From assembly GCA_031292465.1 (NCBI GenBank), contig JARLHB010000184.1, forward strand, positions 1-11,897: a stretch of 11,897 bases of DNA. Direction: 5' to 3'. Source of the DNA: Ignavibacteriaceae bacterium (GTDB lineage Bacteria; Bacteroidota; Ignavibacteria; Ignavibacteriales; Ignavibacteriaceae). The notes under the pieces were generated by a model. It was not told the DNA's origin. It did not search any database and saw nothing but the letters and a program-made list of their open reading frames with translations. The translations under genes and the position numbers were made by a program. This document shows positions 1 through 7,093 of this stretch, piece after piece (the first letter of the stretch is position 1; every line of letters starts with the position of its first letter).

Positions 1-34
1 AACAATTAATTAACTCTGAAATAAAGATATTTAA

Positions 35-1531
35 ATGGGAATCATAATTCGCCAAAGTGCTAAATCCGTATTTATTACTTATTTAGGTATTGGAGTTGGT
101 ATTCTAAATACACTTTGGTTAATGCCAGCCATACTTTCTAAAGAACAAATCGGTTTGTATAGAACAATAATAACCATTACGGCATTGTTTGCAACCTTTG
201 CTTCTCTTGGTGCCTACAATATACCTAACAAATTCTTTCCATATTTCCGTGACATAAAAAGATCACATAACGGGTTCCTGTTCTTTATATTAATTGTAGG
301 TATGACGGGCTTTTTATTTTTTGCTGCGTTATTTCTTAATTTAAGATACCTATTTATTGCTGCCTATATAAAAGAATCGCCTTCATTAATAAACTATTTT
401 TATTTGATTCTTCCGTTTGTGCTTATAACTCTTTTAATAAGTATCTTTGAATCTTACAATACCATACAACAAAAACCTGTTATACCAACATTTACCAGAG
501 AATTACTGACAAGGGTTTTCTTTACAGTAAATTTAATTGCATTCTTTATATTAAAGTTTGACTACAATTGTTTTATAAACATATTAATTGCTCTATACGG
601 TTTAATACTTATAATACTGATTTATTACACCTATTCACAAAACTATTTATTTTTAAAACCCAGCAAAGGTGTTTTTAAAAGTCCACATTTTAAGAGTATT
701 GCAGCTTTTTCAGTATTTATCCTTATGGGCAATGCGAGTGGAACTGTAATTAACAATATTGACAGCCTTTTGTTAAGCTCATATAAAGGATTAAGTGCTA
801 CAGGAGTCTATTCCATTGCCTTTTTTATGGCTACTTTTATTGAAATACCAAAGAAATCTCTGTCGCAAGTACTAATTCCATTAGTTTCCGAAGCAAATAT
901 GATAGAAGATCGAAATCAATTGGAGATGCTTTATAAGAAATCATCAATCACGCAGTTAGTAATAGGAGGACTAATTTTTATATTGCTATGGTTTAATATA
1001 GAAAACATATACAAACTAATTCCACATGGGCAAGAATATATTCAGGGCATGTGGGTAGTATTTTATTTAGGCCTTGGTAAAATATTCGATATGGCAACAG
1101 GTATAAATCAGGAAATTGTAGGAACTTCAAAATTCTATAAAATTGATCTTGCGTTTTACCCATTTCTTGGCTTGGTCGCGATCGGGGCTAATATGTTTTT
1201 TATACCTATTTATGGGATGACTGGCGCAGCTATAGCAACAGCTATTTCTGTTTTCCTTTTTAACACTATCAGATTTCTCTTTTTATTAGTTGTTATGAAA
1301 ATCCAGCCGTTTTCTCTAAGTACTTTAAAGGCTTTATTGGCTTTCACAATTGTGTTTGTAATCAATTATTTTTTACCTCACATTCAGCACCATTTTATTG
1401 TGGATATAATATCTAGGTCAATTATAGTAGCATCGGTTTTTATATCTTTAATATTGTTGCTTAAAGTTTCGGAAGATATTAATATGATTATGAATAAAAT
1501 AATAAAAAGGTTCTTGCCTGATAATAAATAA
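35..1531 (+). CDS. Wzx-like polysaccharide/O-antigen flippase (MOP superfamily)
   Basis: A 498-residue, almost entirely hydrophobic protein with about 12-14 predicted membrane segments (for example residues 13-33, 42-62, 81-101, 120-138, 160-175, 224-244 and a cluster in the C-terminal third). The few soluble loops are short and basic. The length and the N-terminal pattern, with a first helix followed by 'LSKEQIGLYR', match the polysaccharide biosynthesis/PST branch of the MOP flippases. These move undecaprenyl-linked sugar units across the inner membrane. The glycosyltransferase and aminosugar genes that follow support this role. The substrate cannot be read from the sequence. The start has only a weak AAAGA ribosome-binding site at about 22-26; no better in-frame start is near. 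The upstream gene lies outside the window, so this may be internal to a longer operon. Confidence 0.88.
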   Translation: MGIIIRQSAKSVFITYLGIGVGILNTLWLMPAILSKEQIGLYRTIITITALFATFASLGAYNIPNKFFPYFRDIKRSHNGFLFFILIVGMTGFLFFAALFLNLRYLFIAAYIKESPSLINYFYLILPFVLITLLISIFESYNTIQQKPVIPTFTRELLTRVFFTVNLIAFFILKFDYNCFINILIALYGLILIILIYYTYSQNYLFLKPSKGVFKSPHFKSIAAFSVFILMGNASGTVINNIDSLLLSSYKGLSATGVYSIAFFMATFIEIPKKSLSQVLIPLVSEANMIEDRNQLEMLYKKSSITQLVIGGLIFILLWFNIENIYKLIPHGQEYIQGMWVVFYLGLGKIFDMATGINQEIVGTSKFYKIDLAFYPFLGLVAIGANMFFIPIYGMTGAAIATAISVFLFNTIRFLFLLVVMKIQPFSLSTLKALLAFTIVFVINYFLPHIQHHFIVDIISRSIIVASVFISLILLLKVSEDINMIMNKIIKRFLPDNK

Positions 1532-1603
1532 TTTTAAAAGAAAATTATGCTATTGTAAGCAAGACAATGCGTATGTTTTCTTTCGCTTTAATTAAGGATT
1601 ATG

Positions 1604-2848
1604 ATGAGTTACCGTTTTGTTAAAGTTACCACTTATTACAGAGAATTTCTTAAGCAGTATTATTATTCCAATCCTAATATTGTTACCTGTACTTATGAAG
1701 AACAATCGGCCCATCTTATGGCTCAGGGTCATGCGTGGTCTAATTATTTCCCGTTGCATTTTAATAAATTAGGTGTTGAGGCATTTGAAATAGTCGGTAA
1801 TGCAAAACCGCTTCAGCAAGCCTGGGCTGCTGAAAATGGTTCCTCCGCTTCCGGGTTTGACATTGTAATTGATCAGTTACAATATCTTAAACCCGATGTT
1901 GTCTTTTTTGAGGACAGCTTTAAGTTTGATGGAGAATGGCTCTCGAAGTTAAAAGAAAAAGTTCCCTCAATAAAACTGACAATTGGATTTTGTTGTACAG
2001 GCTTTAATGATTTTTATCTAAACAGATTTAAGATTTTCGATTTCGTTGTAGTTTGTTCTCCTCATTTTGAAAAAGCATTTAAGGAATTTGGGCTGAATGT
2101 TTATACTATTGTACATGCCTTTGAAACCTCAATATTGGATAAGATTAAAATTGATAATAACTACCCTGAAACTGATTTCATTTTCTTAGGTTCGTTTATA
2201 CCAGGACGTGAAATTCATGATGTAAGGCAAAAGGTAGTTGAATACCTTCTTAAAGCAAAAATTAATATAGATTTATATTCTAATATTTCAACTATAAAGC
2301 CGATAGATTTGTTTTTAAGGCAGAATGCCTTTAATGCTGCAAATATTTTAAAAAAATTAAAACTGCCGTCTCTAGCTTTGGCACTGCCTGGAGTACGCAA
2401 GGCTTTTTATCTTGATGAAATGCCAAAAAATCCCAGACATATAAATCTTATAAAAAAGAATTCGAAGCCTGCAATATATGGGCTTGAAATGTTCAAGGCT
2501 TTATCCCGTTCTAAAATCGGATTCAATTTCCATGGACAGGTTGCAGGAGATTATGCAGCTAATATGAGACTTTTTGAAGTTACCGGTGTCGGGTCTTGTC
2601 TTATTACTGATTGGAAAAAAAATTTGAATGATTTGTTCGAAATTGATAAGGAAGTAGTAGCTTTTAGATCGGCTGAAGAATGTGTAGAGAAAGTAAAATG
2701 GTTACTTAACCATCCGATTGAAAGAGAACAAATTGCAAAAGCCGGACAAAAAAGAGTGTTAAAGGATCATGCGCTTGAAATGCGAGTTAAACAGTTGGAT
2801 GAGATTATTAAAAAGGAATTAGCAGATAGAAAGTTAGTTCTCAATTAA
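1604..2848 (+). CDS. CgeB-like GT-B glycosyltransferase
   Basis: A 414-residue soluble protein that looks like the two-domain CgeB/'glycosyl transferases group 1' (PF13524-like) proteins. The N-terminal half has a 'KPDVVFFED' strand-loop typical of the acceptor domain. The C-terminal half begins a new Rossmann fold at 'FIFLGSFIPGRE'. It carries 'NMRLFEVTGVGSCLITD' (about residues 320-336), where the Glu of 'LFE' is the likely nucleotide-sugar ribose-binding residue, and it ends in the usual helix with 'AGQKRVLKDHALEMRV'. It should transfer a sugar to a lipid-linked or protein acceptor on the cytoplasmic face; donor and acceptor are unknown. Two tandem ATGs exist at 1601 and 1604. The AAGGAT at 1594-1599 is too close to 1601 and better placed for 1604, so I chose 1604. 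A 69-nt gap separates it from the flippase and a 44-nt gap from the next gene, in the same direction. Confidence 0.85.
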   Translation: MSYRFVKVTTYYREFLKQYYYSNPNIVTCTYEEQSAHLMAQGHAWSNYFPLHFNKLGVEAFEIVGNAKPLQQAWAAENGSSASGFDIVIDQLQYLKPDVVFFEDSFKFDGEWLSKLKEKVPSIKLTIGFCCTGFNDFYLNRFKIFDFVVVCSPHFEKAFKEFGLNVYTIVHAFETSILDKIKIDNNYPETDFIFLGSFIPGREIHDVRQKVVEYLLKAKINIDLYSNISTIKPIDLFLRQNAFNAANILKKLKLPSLALALPGVRKAFYLDEMPKNPRHINLIKKNSKPAIYGLEMFKALSRSKIGFNFHGQVAGDYAANMRLFEVTGVGSCLITDWKKNLNDLFEIDKEVVAFRSAEECVEKVKWLLNHPIEREQIAKAGQKRVLKDHALEMRVKQLDEIIKKELADRKLVLN

Positions 2849-2892
2849 AAATATCATTAATATAATCAAAAATATTTATAGGAAGAGAGTTG

Positions 2893-3879
2893 ATGTATAA
2901 TTTCTGCACATTATTTGATACCCATTATTTAACACGCGGATTGGCGCTTTATTATTCATTGAAAAATAATTGCGATAATTATCACTTGTATATATTTGCG
3001 TTTAATGATAAATGTTATGAAATTCTTGAGAAACTTAATCTTGAAAATGTTACTTTAATTCCGCTTTCCGAATTTGAAAGTCCTGAATTGCTTAAAGTTA
3101 AACCCACAAGATCAATTGCGGAATACTGCTGGACATGTACATCTTCAACGATACTTTATGTATTGGAAAAGTTTAATGTTGAAAGCTGTACTTACTTGGA
3201 TTCAGATATGTGCTTTTACTCTTCTCCCCAACCTATTTTTAATGAACTAGGCAGTGACTCTATACTTATTACTGAGCATAGATATTCACCGAAGTATAAT
3301 AAAGAAATAAGAGCCGGCAAATATTGCGTTCAATTTGTTACATTTAGGAATAACGAATATGGGTTGAAAGCGCTAAAATGGTGGAAAGATAGATGTATAG
3401 AATGGTGTTATGCAAAATATGAGGATGGTAAATTCGGTGATCAACTATATTTAAACGATTGGCTGGAAAGATTTGAACGGGTACACGTTCTTCAACATTT
3501 AGGTGGCGGATTAGCAGCTTGGAATGTCCAACAATATAAATTTTCAGAAGAGAATGGTAAAATTGTTGGAACAGAGGAATCCACCGGTAAAAAATTCGAC
3601 GCAATATTTTATCATTTCCATTACCTGCGATTTTTTAATAACGGTGAAATTGAGCTTGGAAGAAGAATTCTTACTGAAAATATTTTTAGCACATTTTATC
3701 GGCCATATATCAGATATCTTGATGAAATAAAATTAAAAGTTGAGACAATAAATAATAGCTTTGATCCTCATGGCTCTACAACAAAACCTTTGAATTGGAA
3801 AGCACCTATTTTATATATCTATAGGAATTTAAAAGGAGTTTATAATATCTTTGATAAACAAAAATTTTTGGAATCTTAA
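2893..3879 (+). CDS. GT8-like (GT-A fold) glycosyltransferase
   Basis: A 328-residue protein that opens with 'YNFCTLFDTHYLTRGLALYY', the entry strand and helix of GT8-like transferases. The metal/nucleotide-sugar DxD motif is 'YLDSDMCF', with Asp103 and Asp105. Other conserved-looking blocks are 'SIAEYCWTCTSSTI', 'LITEHRY', 'GKYCVQF', 'GDQLYLNDW' (from Gly182) and 'LQHLGGGLAAWN' (from Leu200). Proteins of this shape are frequent in bacterial polysaccharide loci, usually labelled only as glycosyl transferase. The donor is not predictable here. An in-frame TTG at 2890 precedes the ATG at 2893. The purine-rich AGGAAGAG at 2880-2887 is well spaced for 2893, so the ATG is preferred. The stop TAA abuts the ATG of the following ketoisomerase gene with no spacer, which suggests translational coupling. 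Confidence 0.83.
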   Translation: MYNFCTLFDTHYLTRGLALYYSLKNNCDNYHLYIFAFNDKCYEILEKLNLENVTLIPLSEFESPELLKVKPTRSIAEYCWTCTSSTILYVLEKFNVESCTYLDSDMCFYSSPQPIFNELGSDSILITEHRYSPKYNKEIRAGKYCVQFVTFRNNEYGLKALKWWKDRCIEWCYAKYEDGKFGDQLYLNDWLERFERVHVLQHLGGGLAAWNVQQYKFSEENGKIVGTEESTGKKFDAIFYHFHYLRFFNNGEIELGRRILTENIFSTFYRPYIRYLDEIKLKVETINNSFDPHGSTTKPLNWKAPILYIYRNLKGVYNIFDKQKFLES

Positions 3880-4245
3880 ATGGCATATATAATTAATTTA
3901 ACCACTCACGCAGATAAAAGAGGAAGTCTGACGGTAATTGAAAATCAAATACCGTTTGAAGCAAAAAGAGTGTTTTACATATATAATGTAGATGACTCTG
4001 TGCGGGGCGGCCATCGTCATCATACAACTATACAGGCGGCAATTTGCATACACGGCAGCTGCATTGTGTCAAATAATGACGGTGAAAAAAAAGAAGATTT
4101 TCTGCTTGATCACCCTAGTAAATGCCTTATCCTTGAGACAAGAGATTGGCATACAATGCACCATTTTACCCCGGATGCTGTTTTGCTCGTATTTGCTTCA
4201 ACCCATTTTGATCCGGCAGATTATATATATGAGGAGTACAAATGA
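3880..4245 (+). CDS. FdtA/QdtA-family sugar 3,4-ketoisomerase (cupin)
   Basis: A 121-residue single-domain cupin. It matches the FdtA/QdtA (WxcM-like) family block by block: 'DKRGSLTVIE' at 12-21, 'KRVFYIYNV' at 29-37, 'RGGHRHH' at 42-48, 'GSC' at 59-61, 'DWHTMHHF' at 89-96 and 'LLVFAS..FDPADYIYEEY' at the C-terminus. These enzymes shift the keto group of dTDP-4-keto-6-deoxyglucose from C4 to C3, preparing it for transamination. His45 and His47 align with the two histidines known to be important in FdtA. The position usually held by Lys after them is His48 here. The protein is slightly shorter than characterised FdtA (about 139 residues) but looks complete. It begins immediately after the previous stop and overlaps the aminotransferase start by 4 nt. 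The choice between Fuc3N (FdtA) and Qui3N (QdtA) stereochemistry cannot be made from this sequence. Confidence 0.85.
   Translation: MAYIINLTTHADKRGSLTVIENQIPFEAKRVFYIYNVDDSVRGGHRHHTTIQAAICIHGSCIVSNNDGEKKEDFLLDHPSKCLILETRDWHTMHHFTPDAVLLVFASTHFDPADYIYEEYK
4231..4245 (+). promoter_or_regulatory. Shine-Dalgarno and ATGA overlap coupling ketoisomerase and aminotransferase
   Basis: GAGGAG at 4231-4236 lies five bases before the ATG at 4242. That ATG shares bases with the TGA stop of the upstream gene (4243-4245). This fixes the start of the aminotransferase and implies coupled translation of two enzymes that act in sequence. Confidence 0.8.
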
Positions 4246-5327
4246 TTGAATACGAAAATTTAGGCAATGTAAACAAATTTTTTTTTGAGGATTATGTAAA
4301 TAGTTTCAAAGACACTCTTAACAGCGGCTGGTTTATCCTTGGAACTAAAGTAAAGCAGTTTGAAGCTGAGTTTGCAAATTATTTAAACATGAAATATTGT
4401 GTAGGCGTTGCATCGGGGCTGGACGCATTAATATTATCATTAAAGGCCTTTAATTTTGAAAAAGATAGCGAGGTTATAGTTCCTTCCAATACCTATATTG
4501 CAACTATCCTTTCTATTATTCATTGTGGTTTAAAGCCAGTTCTTGTTGAACCAGATTTAAAGACGTACAATATTGATCCGGCAAAGATCGAAGAAAAAAT
4601 ATCCAGCAAAACGAAAGCTATTGTAGTTGTCCATCTATATGGGAAATCATGTAACATGGATCCTATAATTGATTTAATAAAAAAATATAATCTGAAATTA
4701 ATTGAAGACTGTGCACAGTCCCATGGTGCAAAATATAAAGAAAAGTACACGGGAACATTTGGGGACTTCGGTGCTTTTAGTTTCTATCCTACAAAAAATT
4801 TAGGCGCTCTCGGAGATGCAGGAGCAGTTCTTTCCAACAATGATAATTTAATTATAATGATTAAGCGATTAAGAAATTACGGGTCAGATATAAAATATTA
4901 TAATGAAGTCGTCGGGTACAATTCCAGGTTAGATGAGATCCAGGCAGGATTTTTACTCATAAAGCTAAAAAGATTAGATGAGATAAATAACCATAAAAGA
5001 AATCTTGCTCAAGTATATCTTGATAATTTAAAGGATGATTTTATAAAGCCGTGTATTGATAAAGATTATTACGATGTTTACCATGTATTTAATATACGTC
5101 ATGAAAAAAGGGATTTACTTAAAGAGTATTTATTAAAGAACAATATTAAAACTGATATACATTATCCCGTTCCACCGCATAAGCAAAAAGCAATGAAAGG
5201 TTTTATAACCGAGCAGGAATTTCCAATTTCTGAGGAAATACATAGAACTACATTAAGTCTGCCAATTTCATATTCTCATTCAATAGAAGAAATATACAAA
5301 GTTGTTGAAGTGTTGAACAGGTTTTAA
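4242..5327 (+). CDS. DegT/DnrJ/EryC1/StrS PLP-dependent sugar aminotransferase
   Basis: A 361-residue fold-type I aminotransferase of the sugar-modifying DegT/StrS family. Visible landmarks are 'GVASGLDALILSL' (cofactor phosphate-binding region), 'VIVPSNTYIATI', 'EDCAQSHGA' with Asp156 for the pyridine nitrogen and Gln159, and 'SFYPTKNLGALGDAGAV' with Lys185 as the PLP Schiff-base lysine. 'GYNSRLDEIQAGFL' and 'HYPVPPHKQ' complete the family signature. Next to an FdtA/QdtA-type ketoisomerase, the natural role is transamination at C3 of a dTDP-3-keto-6-deoxyhexose, as in FdtB/QdtB. That assignment rests on context. The ATG overlaps the previous stop as ATGA and is preceded by a strong GAGGAG ribosome-binding site at 4231-4236. 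It is the last gene of the + strand glycan run; no strong terminator follows it. Confidence 0.9.
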   Translation: MIEYENLGNVNKFFFEDYVNSFKDTLNSGWFILGTKVKQFEAEFANYLNMKYCVGVASGLDALILSLKAFNFEKDSEVIVPSNTYIATILSIIHCGLKPVLVEPDLKTYNIDPAKIEEKISSKTKAIVVVHLYGKSCNMDPIIDLIKKYNLKLIEDCAQSHGAKYKEKYTGTFGDFGAFSFYPTKNLGALGDAGAVLSNNDNLIIMIKRLRNYGSDIKYYNEVVGYNSRLDEIQAGFLLIKLKRLDEINNHKRNLAQVYLDNLKDDFIKPCIDKDYYDVYHVFNIRHEKRDLLKEYLLKNNIKTDIHYPVPPHKQKAMKGFITEQEFPISEEIHRTTLSLPISYSHSIEEIYKVVEVLNRF

Positions 5328-5661
5328 GAAAATTGCTATAGTGGCATTTATTTTATACTTGACTATACATAAATAAATTCTATAATATTTTATTCATTCC
5401 TCTTGAATATCAATTCAAATCTTTATAAACTTATAGCGGGAAATTCCGATTATATTTTGGGGTTATGATGAAATATATAGTAGGTGGTTTTAATTATTTA
5501 TCTCTTTTTAATTACGGATGTGTACACCTTTTACTTTCGAATAAAGAAGTCCCTCGAAATGAAATCTTTTTTAACCTTTTTTTTATATTAAGATGTTGGT
5601 TTACTAAAGATAGTTTATTAGAATTAAATTTATATTATTTTTATCAGTCAGGGAGTTTATC
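5328..5661. other. Intergenic leader region (334 nt)
   Basis: This is the stretch between the aminotransferase and the T9SS protein. It contains the candidate promoter at 5359-5386, the doubtful small ORF, and the GGGAG ribosome-binding site of the next gene at 5651-5655. It is very AT-rich with several T-runs. I see no convincing terminator for the upstream operon, no recognisable remnant of a gene in the three forward frames, no tRNA-like fold and no mobile-element ends. Confidence 0.6.
5359..5386 (+). promoter_or_regulatory. Candidate sigma70-type promoter (TTGACT-16 nt-TATAAT)
   Basis: A -35 box TTGACT at 5359-5364 (five of six consensus bases) is followed after 16 nt by a perfect -10 box TATAAT at 5381-5386. 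Transcription would start near 5393 and leave a leader of about 270 nt before the T9SS protein gene, or about 75 nt before the doubtful small ORF at 5468. It lies about 30 nt after the aminotransferase stop, where a new transcription unit would be expected. The background is very AT-rich, which raises the chance of accidental -10 boxes, but the paired boxes at correct spacing are a good match. Confidence 0.55.
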
Positions 5662-5665
5662 ATGA
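5468..5665 (+). CDS. Doubtful small ORF in the leader of the T9SS protein gene
   Basis: An ORF of about 65 residues with a GGGG at 5459-5462 before tandem ATGs at 5465 and 5468. Its TGA overlaps the ATG of the next gene (ATGA at 5662-5665). The product is rich in Phe, Leu, Tyr and Asn, with no motif, signal or domain I recognise, and its composition is what translation of AT-rich noncoding DNA gives. The overlap and the position downstream of the candidate promoter are the only arguments for it. It could be a leader peptide, but a chance ORF in an untranslated leader is more likely. Confidence 0.2.
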   Translation: MKYIVGGFNYLSLFNYGCVHLLLSNKEVPRNEIFFNLFFILRCWFTKDSLLELNLYYFYQSGSLS

Positions 5666-6915
5666 AAATTATTTTCTTTGTTGCATTTTTATTCCTTTTC
5701 CTACCTAACCAAATTTTTTCCCAATGGACAAAGGAGTCAAGTGGAAGAAATGAAAAGTTTATGTCATCATTTTTCCAGGATAGCAGTACAGTAATAGCAG
5801 CAGGCGACCATGAAGTAATAATAAAGACAACCGATGGGGGCAAAGACTGGTCATTACCGGCTCCTATATTATCTCAAAACTCTTGCATACATTCAGTGTA
5901 TTTTAAGGATATAAATCATGGCTGGGCAGTTACATATGGGTATTTACCATACCGCCATGGAGGAATAATACATACATCCGATGGTGGAAAAAGCTGGGTG
6001 GAGCAATACTCAATAGATAATTATGTACTTCATTCAATATATTTTGCAGATACAACAAATGGTTGGGCCGTAGGAAGTAACGGGTTGGTATTGAGCACAA
6101 CAGATGGCGGGCAGAGTTGGTCCGGACAGAATATTACGTCATACTGGTTATTCTCAGTATACTTTATAAATAAAAATGTAGGTTTTGCAGCAGGCGGTAC
6201 AGTAAATGAAATATACAAGACGACCAATGGGGGTATAAACTGGAATCCGGTAAGTATCCCTAATCCGGAATGGTTTTACTCAATATATTTTGCAGATTCT
6301 CTCAGGGGCTGGGGGGCAGGAGAGAATGGAGTAATAATGAAAACAGAGGATGGGGGAAATAATTGGGCATATCAGCATAGCAATACTACGGAAGAACTTA
6401 GGAAGGTATATTTTGCCGATACATCAAAAGGATATGCAGTAGGTTTGGGAGGAACTTTGTTGAGGACAACGGACGGAGGAAATAATTGGGCGAAGATTAA
6501 TATTGGTGTAACAACAGATTTGTATTCTGTATCGGTATCAAAAGATAGTACCATTTGGGTCCTTGGTGATAGTGGTTTAGTTTTAAATAATAATAATATT
6601 ACATCTTTACTAAACATTACGAATATCGATAATTTGCACAATCAATTAATAAATGAATTTAAATTAGAACAAAATTACCCAAATCCATTTAATCCTTCTA
6701 CAGTAATAAGTTATCAGGTCCCAAATGTGGGATTTGTTACACTGAAAGTGTATGATATTCTCGGTAGGGAAGTGAAAACATTAGTTAGTGAATTTAAATC
6801 TCAAGGCAAATTCTCAGTCTCTTTTGATGCGGCAAATCTTACCAGCGGTGTTTATTTTTATCAATTGAAATCGGGCAATTATAATTCAATAAAGAAAATG
6901 GTTTTATTAAAATAA
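5662..6915 (+). CDS. Secreted Ycf48/BNR-like beta-propeller protein with T9SS type A sorting domain
   Basis: 417 residues. A signal peptide (residues 1-20, Lys2 then a Phe/Leu core, likely cleavage at FS|QW) sends it to the Sec system. Residues about 40-320 are a repeat domain in which each blade ends in a T(T/S/E)(D/N)GGxxW motif, at 56-63, 105-112, 146-153, 187-194, 228-235 and 269-276. Blades also share 'SVYF/SIYFAD' and 'GWAVG' segments. This is the Ycf48/BNR-like propeller pattern common in secreted proteins of this phylum. Residues about 335-417 are a T9SS type A C-terminal domain: 'NYPNPFNPST' from Asn338, 'VYDILGREVKTLV', 'LTSGVYFYQL' and a basic end. It should be exported across the outer membrane and then released or anchored. 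Ligand and role are unknown. GGGAG six bases upstream supports the start. There is no sign of a catalytic site. Confidence 0.88.
   Translation: MKIIFFVAFLFLFLPNQIFSQWTKESSGRNEKFMSSFFQDSSTVIAAGDHEVIIKTTDGGKDWSLPAPILSQNSCIHSVYFKDINHGWAVTYGYLPYRHGGIIHTSDGGKSWVEQYSIDNYVLHSIYFADTTNGWAVGSNGLVLSTTDGGQSWSGQNITSYWLFSVYFINKNVGFAAGGTVNEIYKTTNGGINWNPVSIPNPEWFYSIYFADSLRGWGAGENGVIMKTEDGGNNWAYQHSNTTEELRKVYFADTSKGYAVGLGGTLLRTTDGGNNWAKINIGVTTDLYSVSVSKDSTIWVLGDSGLVLNNNNITSLLNITNIDNLHNQLINEFKLEQNYPNPFNPSTVISYQVPNVGFVTLKVYDILGREVKTLVSEFKSQGKFSVSFDAANLTSGVYFYQLKSGNYNSIKKMVLLK
5827..6491 (+). repeat. Degenerate in-gene tandem repeat with a period of about 123 bp
   Basis: Six copies of the TTDGGxxW-encoding segment lie inside the propeller gene. 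The last five motifs are spaced exactly 41 codons (123 bp) apart; the first interval is 49 codons. DNA identity persists in places: an 18-base block beginning TCAATATATTTT occurs at 6034-6051 and 6280-6297, exactly two periods apart. GGAAATAATTGGGC occurs at 6355-6368 and 6478-6491, exactly one period apart. Retained nucleotide identity suggests relatively recent duplication or ongoing homogenisation of blades. Confidence 0.8.
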
Positions 6916-7050
6916 CAACAATGTAGCCAAAGTAAGTAGTAATGAATTTATTATTACAAGGATGGAATTTAAACAGTTCTTGCGTGATGTCCTTGGGAAA
7001 TTATAAAGGATAATAAAATAGTTAGATCTCTATAGTAAGAAAATTAAAGT

Positions 7051-7085
7051 TAACAGATTACTATCTTAATGGTGGTAATCTGTTA
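7051..7085. terminator. Hairpin in convergent gap, probable bidirectional terminator
   Basis: TAACAGATTAC (7051-7061) is perfectly complementary to GTAATCTGTTA (7075-7085). In + strand RNA the stem can extend by four more pairs (two G-U) to 15 bp with a 5-nt loop at 7066-7070. It sits 8 nt past the stop of the - strand glycosyltransferase and about 135 nt past the T9SS gene. In the - direction the stem is followed by a T-rich run (ACTTTAATTTTC), which fits intrinsic termination. In the + direction the following sequence is only moderately T-rich. Confidence 0.65.
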
Positions 7086-7093
7086 TCATATCT

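Noticed and set aside
1549..1570. Small hairpin (ATTGT/ACAAT with flanking GC pairs and a bulge) followed by a T-rich run between flippase and first glycosyltransferase
   Set aside because: The stem is only 5-7 bp with a bulge and lies inside an apparent operon; too weak to call a terminator.
5330..5355. Possible terminator after the aminotransferase gene (TGC...GCA followed by TTTATTTT)
   Set aside because: Only about three base pairs of stem; not a credible intrinsic terminator.
6957..6995. CAAGGA/TCCTTG inverted repeat and a 14-codon ORF in the gap after the T9SS gene
   Set aside because: Six-base arms separated by a large loop, and an ORF far too short with no coding signal; both expected by chance.
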